The translations under genes were made by a program, and so were the position numbers. Below are positions 48,456 through 57,902 of a stretch of DNA of 64,000 nucleotides, one piece after another (the stretch's first letter is position 1; every line of letters starts with the position of its first letter). The notes under the pieces are model-generated. The model saw only the letters and a program-made list of their open reading frames with translations. It made no database searches and was not told where the DNA came from. Source of the DNA: Delphinapterus leucas (lineage: Eukaryota > Chordata > Mammalia > Artiodactyla > Monodontidae); the NCBI RefSeq assembly GCF_002288925.2, contig NW_022098050.1, positions 3,284,760 to 3,348,759 on the forward strand, given 5' to 3'.

Positions 48456-49169
48456 CTGTGTGGGACACAAGCCCAGAGGGGGCTCAGTGCTGAGCTCCCC
48501 GCCACAAAGTAACCAGGGAAGGGGAGGGTTCAGAAGCACCAGAAAACGAGTGAGGGGGCAGGCATAGCTCTCTGGCCAGTGGGTGGGCCTTGGGATGGTC
48601 ATTGCTCATACTAACAAGACCACTGAGATGCACTGATTTAGCCCCCTGTGTTCTAGATGAGGAGGTTGAACTCAGAAGAATAAGGAGGAAGGATGGTTAG
48701 TTAAGTAACTGCCCACTGAGGCATAAAATAAACCTTTTTTTTCAGGTAGACCAAGAGTTCTAGAGCACCAAGAACATGGTCTCCTGGTGACCCCAGCTGG
48801 GGCGGGGGGTTCTCCTAACCTCCTTCATATCAGTAGAAGGACTTACAGGCTTTAGCTGGCCACCGAAGCCCAGGGGTGGAAAAGTTATTGAATAATACTC
48901 TTCTGGGACAGCCAGCTGTGGGCTTACGTGAGACAAACTTACTGCTCTCTCGGACTCCTTCAATCTGCCAGCACTGGACCTCATCCGGATCGGAATTGTG
49001 AAATTCAGGCATTAAGATGGCACCCTTCCCCTAGCCTCATGATCAGAGGCTAATCCAGACCTGGCAAGTCTCCCTCTGGCAGTGGCCACTCACAGAGGGT
49101 TCTTGCTTAAGGCTCTGTTTCCCTTTGTTCTTATAAAGAGAGAAAAAAGCCAAGAACCAGTCATCTTAC
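48456..49169. other. SRPX intron 6 (714 bp)
   Basis: Short intron between the sushi 3 exon and the second HYR exon. No repeat recognised. Confidence 0.7.
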
Positions 49170-49291
49170 CTCTTACTTTAACTCGAAATTTGCAAATGCC
49201 CTTGTTCTCAGCTCTGTCATACACTGTGTATTGGATCTTGTGGTCTCCTTCTGGAAAATGTGAGCCTGGGGGTAGGCCTTTTAGAATAACA
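49170..49291 (-). CDS. SRPX: SRPX exon 6: second half of the HYR domain
   Basis: 122 nt with 40 whole codons (phase 2 in, phase 1 out). The acceptor is 'cccctttaag' after a pyrimidine tract and the donor GTAAGA (49169-49164). The product begins [20 protein letters not shown] and continues [20 protein letters not shown]. The FPEGDH and Y-x-V-Y-D-x-A-x-N motifs are typical of the HYR domain, an Ig-like fold often linked to sushi repeats. Confidence 0.97.
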
Positions 49292-49839
49292 CTTAAAGGG
49301 GGAAAAAAAATCAGAAACACCAAAGATGATCATTGTAGGCCTAACAACAACTGGGCCATGATGGGCGTAATGATCAAAGAGGGGCATCACGGGCATTTGT
49401 TGAGTACCCATTCTGCCCAAGATACAGAGACTCCAAGGGACAGCCATTGGACCAGTTTTACTACTTGAATTCTCAAAGAATAGAATTTCCTGAGCTTTAC
49501 TCTGTTTTGGAAGAGCGGTTTGAGACCAGAAAAATGGAAGTCCCCAACTCCTGGGAAGTTCAGATTTATTTTTCTCGTTGGAATGTAGAACAGAGGATGG
49601 GGGATGCTCAGAACCCAGGGCCCAACTCTTCCTTCCTTTGTTCCAAGGGGGACCTGCATTGCCTCCCTGTTGGGAGAATGAAGGAATTTTCTGTGAGGAA
49701 AATCATTTGAGAGGGAAGTCCGAGCACTCATTGGCAATTTGGGCCTGCAGGGGGCGCTAGAACTTTCTCTGCTTTTTCTATCTGGGTGGAGACCTTTCCT
49801 GAGCAAAAGGCAAGTTCACTGTGATTCCTTGGTGATCCT
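49292..49839. other. start of SRPX intron 5, no repeat recognised
   Basis: ORFs of 87 and 139 codons overlap here on opposite strands. Neither shows a domain or splice context beyond exon 6. Confidence 0.45.
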
Positions 49840-49845
49840 AATAAT

Positions 49846-49882
49846 AATAATAACTTATTATTATTAATAATAAGTTATTATT
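49846..49882. repeat. perfect A/T-rich palindrome (18-bp arms, 1-nt centre)
   Basis: Arms 49846-49863 and 49865-49882 are exact inverse complements centred on 49864. It lies at the tail of a MIR and was probably built from its TAA/TTA tail. Confidence 0.95.
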
Positions 49883-50062
49883 GTTCTTTGCACGTACATA
49901 AACCTTATACATGTCAGGCATGGTTCTAGGCATTTTACATATATTAGTTTATTTAATCCTCACAAGAACCCCATGAGGTAGGCATTATTATCCCCATTTC
50001 ACAGATGAGGAAATTGAGGCACCAAAAGATCAAGGAACTTGCCCAAGGTCACACAGCATGGG
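49865..50062 (-). mobile_element. MIR SINE relic, well preserved
   Basis: In reverse orientation it carries the core and 3' half of MIR: 'tttaatcctcacaagaaccc', 'ccccatttcacagatgagga', 'cttgcccaaggtcacacagc'. It lies in SRPX intron 5. Confidence 0.85.
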
Positions 50063-50782
50063 TGACTCCTGCATCTTTCTTCTTGGTTGTCTGATAAGAA
50101 CAGCAGTAGGTACAACATGATCAAATGCCAGGTTTTGTTTGTTTTTCAATAGATAATTTCCCTTCTCTCTATACTTCTTAGAAATAATGAGAATATTGGC
50201 TAATAACAGGCATGTGAAATTATCACTGTCACCATTGAGGAGAACCTTCCACATAGGTGGACAAGGTAGCTGTTTACTTGTAAAAGGGTGAAGTGAGGGG
50301 TGTTAGGAAAGTTCCAGAAATCCCACCATTAGAGACGTGTCACTTTGAACCTTAGATGCTTTAAGGTCCTCAAGAAGCACAATTTAAAAGCAGATAAACC
50401 TGAAAGGAATCAGACTTCCAATGTGAGTGGCTGCTCACCTCTTGGAGACACTCTTTCATCTGACATGCAAATAACAGTCATAAGGAGTAACTAAGGGAGC
50501 TCATAGGAAGCACTTGTCTCAGTGCCTGACACTAGAACCTTCCCTCCTAGAAGGGGACTATATAACAGGAGCTTCCAAAACACATGGGGAAGAGAAATGT
50601 CAGAGAAGCAAGGAGGCCAAGCAAGAGCTGAAAAGGGGACAAGACGGCCTTCTCTGAACCCCTCGTTCTGCCCAAGGAAGCGTCCTGCTCCACGCCTCCG
50701 CCGGCTCTGAGCTGTAGAGCTCAGGAAGCCGACAGCTGCTCTGAACAGAGGCGTCGGGGCTACTAAGACGCGCCTTCAAAAT
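50063..50782. other. SRPX intron 5, no feature recognised
   Basis: No repeat or exon assigned up to the SINE target site. Confidence 0.45.
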
Positions 50783-50793
50783 GTCACATTTCT

Positions 50794-50999
50794 GGGCTTC
50801 CCTGGTGGTGCAGTGGTTGAGAGTCCGCCTGCTGATGCAGGAGACACGGGTTCGTGCCCCGGTCCAGGAAGATCCCACATGCCGCGGAGCGGCTGGGCCC
50901 GTGAGCCATGGCCGCTGAGCCTGCGCAGCCGGACCTGTGCTCCACGACGGGAGAGGCCACAACAGTGAGAGGCCCGCGTACCGCAAAAAAAAAAAAAAA
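50794..50999 (+). mobile_element. CHR-type SINE, short form, with exact TSD
   Basis: A perfect 11-bp duplication (50783-50793 and 51000-51010) and a 15-base A-tail. A-box-like 'tggtgcagtggttgaga' and B-box-like 'gggttcgtgcccc' show tRNA ancestry. It is antisense to SRPX. Confidence 0.96.
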
Positions 51000-51010
51000 G
51001 TCACATTTCT

Positions 51011-51885
51011 AACCATAACACACAGGTTACCCACAGACATGCCAAGGTGAATATCCTTGTTTGATAGAGTCATCTGATGACCTGATATTGTGTGTTTATT
51101 ATACCAGATTTCAATAGCAATCACAGTTGTGAAAAAAATGTAAGAACCTATTATGGACTAGGGGTTAGCCAGGCATTGTGCTGGGTCCCAAAAGATTCAA
51201 CGATAGTTAAAACCCAATCCCTGATTTTATCAACTGTGATTTATTTTTTCATCCCAATTGCCTAAAGTTTCTCCTTAGGGGTTTGTGACATGTGTATACA
51301 ACAACAAATAAATACTTTTCTTAATACTCAAAGTTTATCTTTGAGGAGTTACAAGGGGAAACATAACAATTATGATCTAAGCTAGATGGTGCACAGGGAG
51401 ATCATTATCAGGCTGCAGGAACAAAATGTCCTGCTACGGGTGAGAGACTCAGGCTCTTGCTAGTAGAAGATGTTCTATTATGACTAATAACTGCTTTAAA
51501 ACATTTCCTCTTGCCCAGCCTGGGTTGACAGGATTCTAGAAAGTCTTTCCCTGCTGTATGGCTCACCAGGGGGTAAGTCAGAGGTATTCTTTGCCCACAG
51601 ATGGAAACTCGGTAAGGAGGTCTAGCAGGACGGTGAACTTGAAGGCATGGATGTGAACGTGCTGACATGAAGTAGTGGCCTTCAGGGAAGGTGGGGGCCC
51701 AGCAAATAGCCGCAGGGGCACAGGCCCATATGCTAGATTAGAACAACATGTGGCTGAACTTCACCGAAGGGAACCACCCATTTTTAAAAACATTTGGGAT
51801 GTATTTCAAACTACTCATGCAGTTGGTCCTGGAGAATGGGGGAAAGGAAGAAGGCAGAAGACCCCGTCTCTTTTTACTTTCTTTC
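51011..51885. other. SRPX intron 5, mostly unassigned
   Basis: No gene or clear repeat. A faint L2-like segment may lie near 51160-51240. Confidence 0.35.
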
Positions 51886-52090
51886 TTTTTTTTTTTTTGC
51901 GGTACGCGGGCCTCTCACTGTTGTGGCCTCTCCCGTTGCAGAGCACACGCTCCGGACGCGCAGGCTCAGCGGCCATGGCTCACGGACCCAGCCGCTCCGC
52001 GGCATGTGGGATCCTCCCGGACCGGGACACGAACCCGCGTCCCCTGCATCGGCAGGTGGACTCTCAACCACTGCGCCACCAGGGAAGCCC
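51886..52090 (-). mobile_element. CHR-type SINE, short form
   Basis: Reverse orientation, T-run at the left and 'ccaccagggaagcccc' at the right. Short T/C-rich flanks 'tctcttttt' occur on both sides. It has the same orientation as SRPX, so three overlapping plus-strand ORFs here are artefacts. Confidence 0.94.
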
Positions 52091-52091
52091 C

Positions 52092-52420
52092 CATCTCTTT
52101 TTTTTTTTTTTAAAGCTGCTTCTTTAAGTGTTTAATGTGGTTGCAAGTTTTAAAAAATAAAAATCAAATGTTTTGAAAGAAGCAGGTGCCAAAACACAAG
52201 GGATAGACTCACAGAGCACAAGGGCGGCAACATCGGGCTCCACCTGGGAGACACAGAGGTTCCCAGCGAGGTGGTGGCTTAGGAAGGTCTGGGGAGGGGC
52301 CCCTGGCAGGCAATGGGGGTGAGTCTATCCCTGAATTTACCAGTTGGCTTCCTCTTCCTCCTTCCGTCTCTTCTCCTCCCTTCTTCCCACCACCCCGTCG
52401 TCTTACTTCCTTTCTTTCCT
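52092..52420. other. SRPX intron 5, unassigned, T-run at its left end
   Basis: A pyrimidine-rich stretch lies at 52330-52420. No feature recognised. Confidence 0.4.
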
Positions 52421-52600
52421 TTAACAGATATTTACTGAGTACCAACTATGGGCATTAGGGATATGGCAGCGAACACACTGTAGTGGAGACAGGCAATAAA
52501 CAAATACGAAAGTGAAAAATATAGTATGTCGGACGGTGAAGAAAAATAAAGAAATGAATGAGGAATGGTTGAAAGAGTGCTGTACTGAGTCTGAAAGCAT
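52421..52600 (+). mobile_element. L2 LINE 3'-end relic
   Basis: 'cagatatttactgagtaccaa', 'gatatggcagcgaacacac' and 'agacaggcaataaacaaata' occur in L2 order. It stops about 90 bases before exon 5. Confidence 0.75.
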
Positions 52601-52693
52601 TAATTGACCAGCATAGATACACTTCCTGACTCTGGGTAGTGAATGTCTCACATAAAAGAGGCAGCATCATTCCAGCTGCCAAGTTGCACTTAC

Positions 52694-52820
52694 TCAGTGA
52701 GAATGCCATCTGCTGTGTCTCTTCCCTCAGGGGTCTCCCAGGACACCCGGACTGTCAATTTATTGGGTTCCGCAATGCGTTCCTTCACACTTGGGCACTT
52801 GATTCTAGGAGGTTCTATAT
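52694..52820 (-). CDS. SRPX: SRPX exon 5: first half of the HYR domain
   Basis: 127 nt: two bases completing an aspartate codon, 41 codons, then two bases of the next aspartate codon (phase 1 in, phase 2 out). The acceptor is 'ctgtttgcag' and the donor GTAAGT (52693-52688). The product begins IEPPRIKCPSVKERIAEPNK and ends RDTADGILT. This is the opening strand of HYR, with the PPxIxCP signature. The upstream exon encoding the second sushi domain was not found in 52821-64000. Confidence 0.97.
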
Positions 52821-53445
52821 CTGCAAACAGAACCAGAATATTCTCGCCATCAGCAGGAAATATCTCATCAACCTGGGGTTCAACACCCAGCATTTGACAT
52901 GCCCAAAGTCTAGGTGCTCCCCACTTTTGAAGGGTTTCTTCACCCCTCTGTATTTCTCTTCCCTCCCTTCATCTTGCCCCTTCTTGCCTGCTGAGTTTTA
53001 AAGATTGAGTGCTCACCTGTGCATTGCTAAACCTGCAATCAGCTGGCCTTGCTAGGTGTCTCGTGGGGTAATTTATTAGCTACAGCAACTTCTTCCCCAG
53101 ACTTCCAAACTCTGCCTGCTGACTTGGCAATATGGCAGTTACTCAACTAGAAGTCATTCAGCCATTCTGAGTCCCTCCCGCTTTAAAGACAGCGTCGTAG
53201 GAGACTAGAGAAAGGTGCCTTAGGTATCATCTAGTTCCATTCAATTCAAGGCAACAAATCTTTAGTGAGTACCTGCCTTCCCCAAGGCATCATTCTAACT
53301 GCTGGGTTTGGGCAGGCACAAAGGCAAGAGAACCATGTACTTCTCAGAGAGTCTACAGTCTGTTGGGGGATCATGTTACCATATGTGAAATATGACACGA
53401 GGTGTAAAATGACACTGCCCCAGGCTACATAGAAGTAAATGCTAT
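52821..53445. other. upstream SRPX intron with an L2 relic
   Basis: The part at about 53225-53400 reads like an L2 3' end in plus orientation ('caacaaatctttagtgagta'). The rest is unassigned. Confidence 0.5.
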
Positions 53446-53749
53446 AGGGACTTCCCTGGTGGCGCAGTGGTTAAGAATCCGCCTGCCAATGCAGGAGACA
53501 CGGGTTCGAGCCCTGGTCGGGGAAGATCCCACATGCCGCGGAGCAACTAAGCCCATGCGCCACAACTACTGAAGCCCACGCGCCTAGAGCCCCTGCTCCG
53601 CAACAAGAGAAGCCACCGCAATGAGAAGCCCGCCCACCACAATGAAAAGTAGCCCCCGCTCACCGCAACTAGAGAAAGCCTGCGCACAAAAACGAAGACC
53701 CAACGCAGCCAAAAAATAAATAAATTTATTTATTTACTTATTTAAAGAA
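53446..53749 (+). mobile_element. CHR-type SINE, long form
   Basis: A perfect 13-bp duplication (53433-53445 and 53750-53762). The tail is 'aaaaaataaataaatttatt', an A/T-rich simple repeat. Confidence 0.96.
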
Positions 53750-53762
53750 AAGTAAATGCTAT

Positions 53763-55239
53763 GGAGGCTTAAAAGAATTACCCAATGCTCGCATTTTACA
53801 GATATGGAAACTGATAATGTGAATTATAACCCAAATTAGAGCACTTACCCCTGGAACCAGCTCTCTCTCTCCTGGCTGTGTCTATCCCCAACATACTCCT
53901 CAATATCTTAAACAATGATCTGTCTGGGTCCACTCTCCCCTCCAACTGCCACTGGACCACACCTATGGTTTTGTATCTCGGGACAGCAGTTTTACCTTGG
54001 TTCTGACCCTCCAAAGACCTCCCAAAGTTCCCCAAATAGTTTCCCTACCTGGTAATAGAAGTTCTGCCCCCTCACTATCAAGGATGGGTTGATAATGAGG
54101 GCTAGAAATGTCAGTTTCTTAGATTTCATCTTATTATAGCTAAAGTGAAATCAGAAGAAGGGGGAATTCAAACTTTGGCAAATTCTACTGGATGATTCTG
54201 AATAGGTAGAGAATGTATTTAAAGAGGGCAGAGTAAATTAACAACATGTAGATTTGCATTGCTTTACATGTCAGCTGGTAATTATTTCCATGCTACTACA
54301 GCCTGAATGAAAATGAAATGTCATTCGATTCTGAATTACAAACATCTTTGAGAGACTAAATGCACCAAGTAAAGTCTTCATATACTTTCTCCTGTGTCTT
54401 GTCCAATAACTTCTCATTTAATTTAGGGTAAGAAATTATGAATAATTTGTTAAACAATTTTGTCTTCAGCTATCCAAATTCATTTTCATTCTATGGCATG
54501 CTTCAATGGAGTGTGAATTTACAGCCCTAATACACTAATCCTAAATTGAATAACTACCATATTTTATTGAATCTAAGTCACTATCGATTGTGAGATGCAT
54601 CCTAATTTCAGGGATAGTAAAATGTGAAAAAAAATATGCTTCTTAGAATTGATAAAGTTTATAAATGTGATGGTGCAATGGAAGCTGCTTTAAATACATT
54701 AGAGGTGTCTATTTTCAGTTGATACGTTTTTAAAAATAATCCCCCTTTTTCTGGTTTTACTATGATAGGTAATAGAAGACATACTTTACAATTCAGATGA
54801 ACATTTCACAGCTTTGGGTGAATCAGGAAGACAAGTGTACAATACCTGCCCCCTGCTGGCCAAATACAGTTGGCAACCTCATAATAGAAAGCATATTTAT
54901 TTTTTAAAAATTTAAAGCCAAAAGGGAGGGGCTGAGGAGAGGGGATAGATTTCACTGTAAAATTACTTAGTGTTACCAGATTTTCTTGGAGTGACATTGT
55001 CAGAGTGAAGAGATACTCTTACCCTCTGTGTCATGTAAACTAAACAGCTGGATGATAGGCTGGGTTGTTTTCCCTATAAGCTTGACATTGTCACTGAGCA
55101 AACAGCACTCCAAATTAGGTTATCTGGGTGAAGAGTCTCAGAGCTTCTGAAAGCCAGCTTCTGACAGCTAACAATGATCTGCTGAAACTGGCCTAATTTT
55201 TCAGAAGTGGTGTTCCTCCAAGCCAGAAACAAGAAGAAA
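53763..55239. other. upstream SRPX intron, no feature recognised
   Basis: Largely A/T-rich, low-repeat sequence. I saw no exon with acceptor and donor encoding a sushi domain on the minus strand. Confidence 0.45.
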
Positions 55240-55395
55240 TAAAGCGCTAAAAATAATAGCTAATATTTACTGAACCCTCCTACCTGTCCACCCCAGGCGA
55301 AGTACTATCCCTGCATTATTTCATTGAATTCTCGCCACCACCTACTAGACTAAGTACCGTTATTATCATCCCCATTTATAGACTGGGAAGCATTT
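55240..55395 (-). mobile_element. MIR SINE relic
   Basis: Reverse orientation, with 'aataatagctaatatttact' at the left and 'tattatcatccccatttata' at the right, as in the copy at 49865. Confidence 0.7.
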
Positions 55396-56310
55396 CCTCT
55401 CTTTTGGAATTTCTTTGTGGTCTGAGATTCTAAGCCATGATTGCATCTTTTTCAATTATTTTAATCAGCCGAACACTTCTGTATGTCTGCCTGCTACTGA
55501 CCTAGCGTTTTCCTCCATCCTCTGCACACACATTCTTCCATGGTCGCCGGCTCCAGCTTCCCCTTACATCCTTTAAGAGCGGCAGCAGGACTGAATTCTG
55601 TTGCATCCTCCAGCGTCATGGCCTCTCTTTCAGCTCGAGAGACCAGCTGGCCTGCCCTTCCCCAGATGCTCCAGAACTGAAGCCTAGTATTATACAGCCA
55701 TGGCTATCATTGCTTTTTCTAAGTTATTATAAATTTCCATGAATGAAATAAACGAAGTTACTATAGAAACATAATCATGATTCCTTGTTGAGTCAGGATG
55801 CCCACAGAGCCAGTTATTGTGTGGCAACTGTGCAAATCTGCACAGAAAAGCCTGGCCTCTGCCCCACTCACTGGAGACATTTGACAAACTGTCTCCCTCC
55901 TCTGTGCTCTAGTTTCTTCTCTGCATATAAAAATACCAGAAACAAATATACTGCACTCTATCAACTACTGTTTATCTGAGAAGCTAAACTATATACCTGG
56001 GAATATTGAACACGTCTAACCAGGTAGGTGGTAGGTGGTAGGTAGTGGAAATAAGAAAGAGGGTGAAAAGGGCAATGTTCTGGCCAACAGATAACAAGGG
56101 AAAAAAAACCCTTTAAACTAAGGTTATAAATTAACTGCATCCTAAAATGTTTGCTTAAATAATGTTTTCCAGTGGAGACCTGTGTTTGAACATGACTGTT
56201 AGAGGTATGAAGAATAGGTGCTTCAGAACATAACAGTAACTTGTGTCTGGGACTGCCTGACCTGGAGTGGGGATGCGCGTTCTTCACTCCCTCCACCTCA
56301 TTCTAAGGCA
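55396..56310. other. upstream SRPX intron, no gene recognised
   Basis: A short tandem of a 7-bp 'aggtggt' unit lies at about 56021-56045. Several short ORFs lack domains. Confidence 0.4.
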
Positions 56311-56323
56311 AGGTGATATTCTT

Positions 56324-56517
56324 TTTTTTTTTTTCTTTTTTCACTGTTGTGGCCTCTCCCGCTGCGGAGCACAGGCTCCGGACGCGCAGGCTCAGCGGCC
56401 ATGGCTCACGGGCCCAGCCGCTCCGCGGCACATGGGATCTTCCCAGACCGGGGCACAAACCCGTGTCCCCTGCATCGGCAGGCGGACTCTCAACCACTGC
56501 ACCACCAGGGAAGCCCA
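56324..56517 (-). mobile_element. CHR-type SINE, short form, slightly 3'-truncated
   Basis: Flanked by a 13-bp repeat with one mismatch (56311-56323 and 56518-56530). The T-rich tail is interrupted by C, and the 'gcgtac'-like end seen in sister copies is missing. Confidence 0.93.
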
Positions 56518-56530
56518 AAGTGATATTCTT

Positions 56531-57395
56531 ATCTCAAGAATGTAAAGGATCATCACAGCTGCTCACAGCAAGCAGACTCCATTTAATGCTCCTTTCCTCT
56601 CTGATGTCCTCCATAACTCATTCCAACTGGATTTACGTTTGGGAACTATCTTATACATTTTCTTTATTAAATACAACTGATTATTGCAATGAGAACCTCA
56701 ATTTTTAAGCAAATTCTTTCTATAAATAGTTTTACCTATATGGTATATGATTTTTTGTTGAATTTAAAATTTTATTTTATTGAAGTATAGTTGATTTACA
56801 CCAACTGGCTTTTTAACTAATCCTTTTCTCCCTTCTTTTCTCCCTTGATCTTTTACACCAACTTCCTCTCAATCTGTACAGTCGATGTGTTCACCTGCTC
56901 TCCCATCCCCCTTCTTTTTTTAGCACAAAAGAAGTTTCCCCGGGCCTGTGGCCCTCCAGAATAAAGACTATATTTCCCAGGCTTGTCTGAAGTTAGGTGT
57001 GGCCATGGGATGGCTTCCACCAGTGGGTTGTCAGAAGAAGTGATGTGCTTTTCAAAAAGTATGTGTGGCTACCCCCGCTTCCACCCTGGTTTGAATGTCC
57101 ATGGGGTGGGGAGCCGGAACAGCATCTTCGACTGTGGGATGAAAGCGGCAAGTTGAGGATGGAAGGACAAATGAGAAGGAGTTTGGGTCTAGGACACTGC
57201 CCCGGACAGACATTTATACGAGAACAGAACTTCCATCTTGTTTAAGGCATTATGACTTTGGCCTCGTTAACAGTATGTGAACTGGGATATAAGCAATCAC
57301 ACCTTTTTTTTTTTTTTTCCAAATTTGGTATGGCATCTTCCAAGATGTATATCACTAATGATTTCTAAGCTCTGATTTCTAACAAAGGATACTCT
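56531..57395. other. upstream SRPX intron with a scrap of L1
   Basis: About 56765-56800 is a ~35-bp reverse L1 3'-end scrap ('ttgaagtatagttgatttac'). A T-run lies at 57304-57319. No gene recognised. Confidence 0.45.
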
Positions 57396-57800
57396 GGTGA
57401 ATTTCCTGCAAAGATGGCCACCCATAATCCCCTTATATACATGCAGCTCCTCCTAGCAAGAGGTGGAGTCTGTTTCCCCTCCCTCTGAATCTGTGCCAGG
57501 CTTGTGACTTGCTTTGACTAATAGAATGCAGGGAAAGTGACCCTACGCCAGTCCCAGGTGTAGGCCCTTAAAGAGTCTGGCACCTTCGGCTGTTCACTAT
57601 CTCAGAAGCCAGCTGCCATCTAAGGAAGTCCAATTATCTGACTGGAGAGGCCATGTGGAGAAAGAGGCTCAGTCAAATGCCAGCCAGTACAGCCGCCTCT
57701 GAGTGAGATGCCAGACATGGGAGTGAAGCCAACTTGGATCCTCCAGCCCCAATCAGGCACTTCAGCCATTACTATGTGGAACAGAGGTGAGCCACTGAGC
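57396..57800 (+). mobile_element. MLT1-like LTR relic
   Basis: Motif order resembles the 7690 copy: 'gactaatagaatgcagggaa'-like segment, 'gagtgagatgccagacatgg' near 57700, and 'ggatcctccagccccaatca' near 57738. The left arm of an inverted repeat starts right at its end. Confidence 0.6.
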
Positions 57801-57902
57801 CCTGCCGAAATTCCCCATCCAAACAACTGACCACACAAAACTTAGTGGTTTCAAACGACCATGGTATTCTTCACGGTTGTTTGGATGGGGAATTTTGGCA
57901 GG
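57801..57902. repeat. inverted repeat: 27-bp arms, one mismatch, 48-nt loop
   Basis: Arms 57801-57827 and 57876-57902 are inverse complements with 26 of 27 matches. The RNA of either strand would fold into a long hairpin. It lies in the upstream SRPX intron, so it would be part of the SRPX primary transcript. Confidence 0.95.

Noticed and set aside
50794..50880. tRNA gene (A-box and B-box present)
   Set aside because: It is the tRNA-derived head of a CHR SINE with an A-tail and target duplication; no complete cloverleaf was seen.
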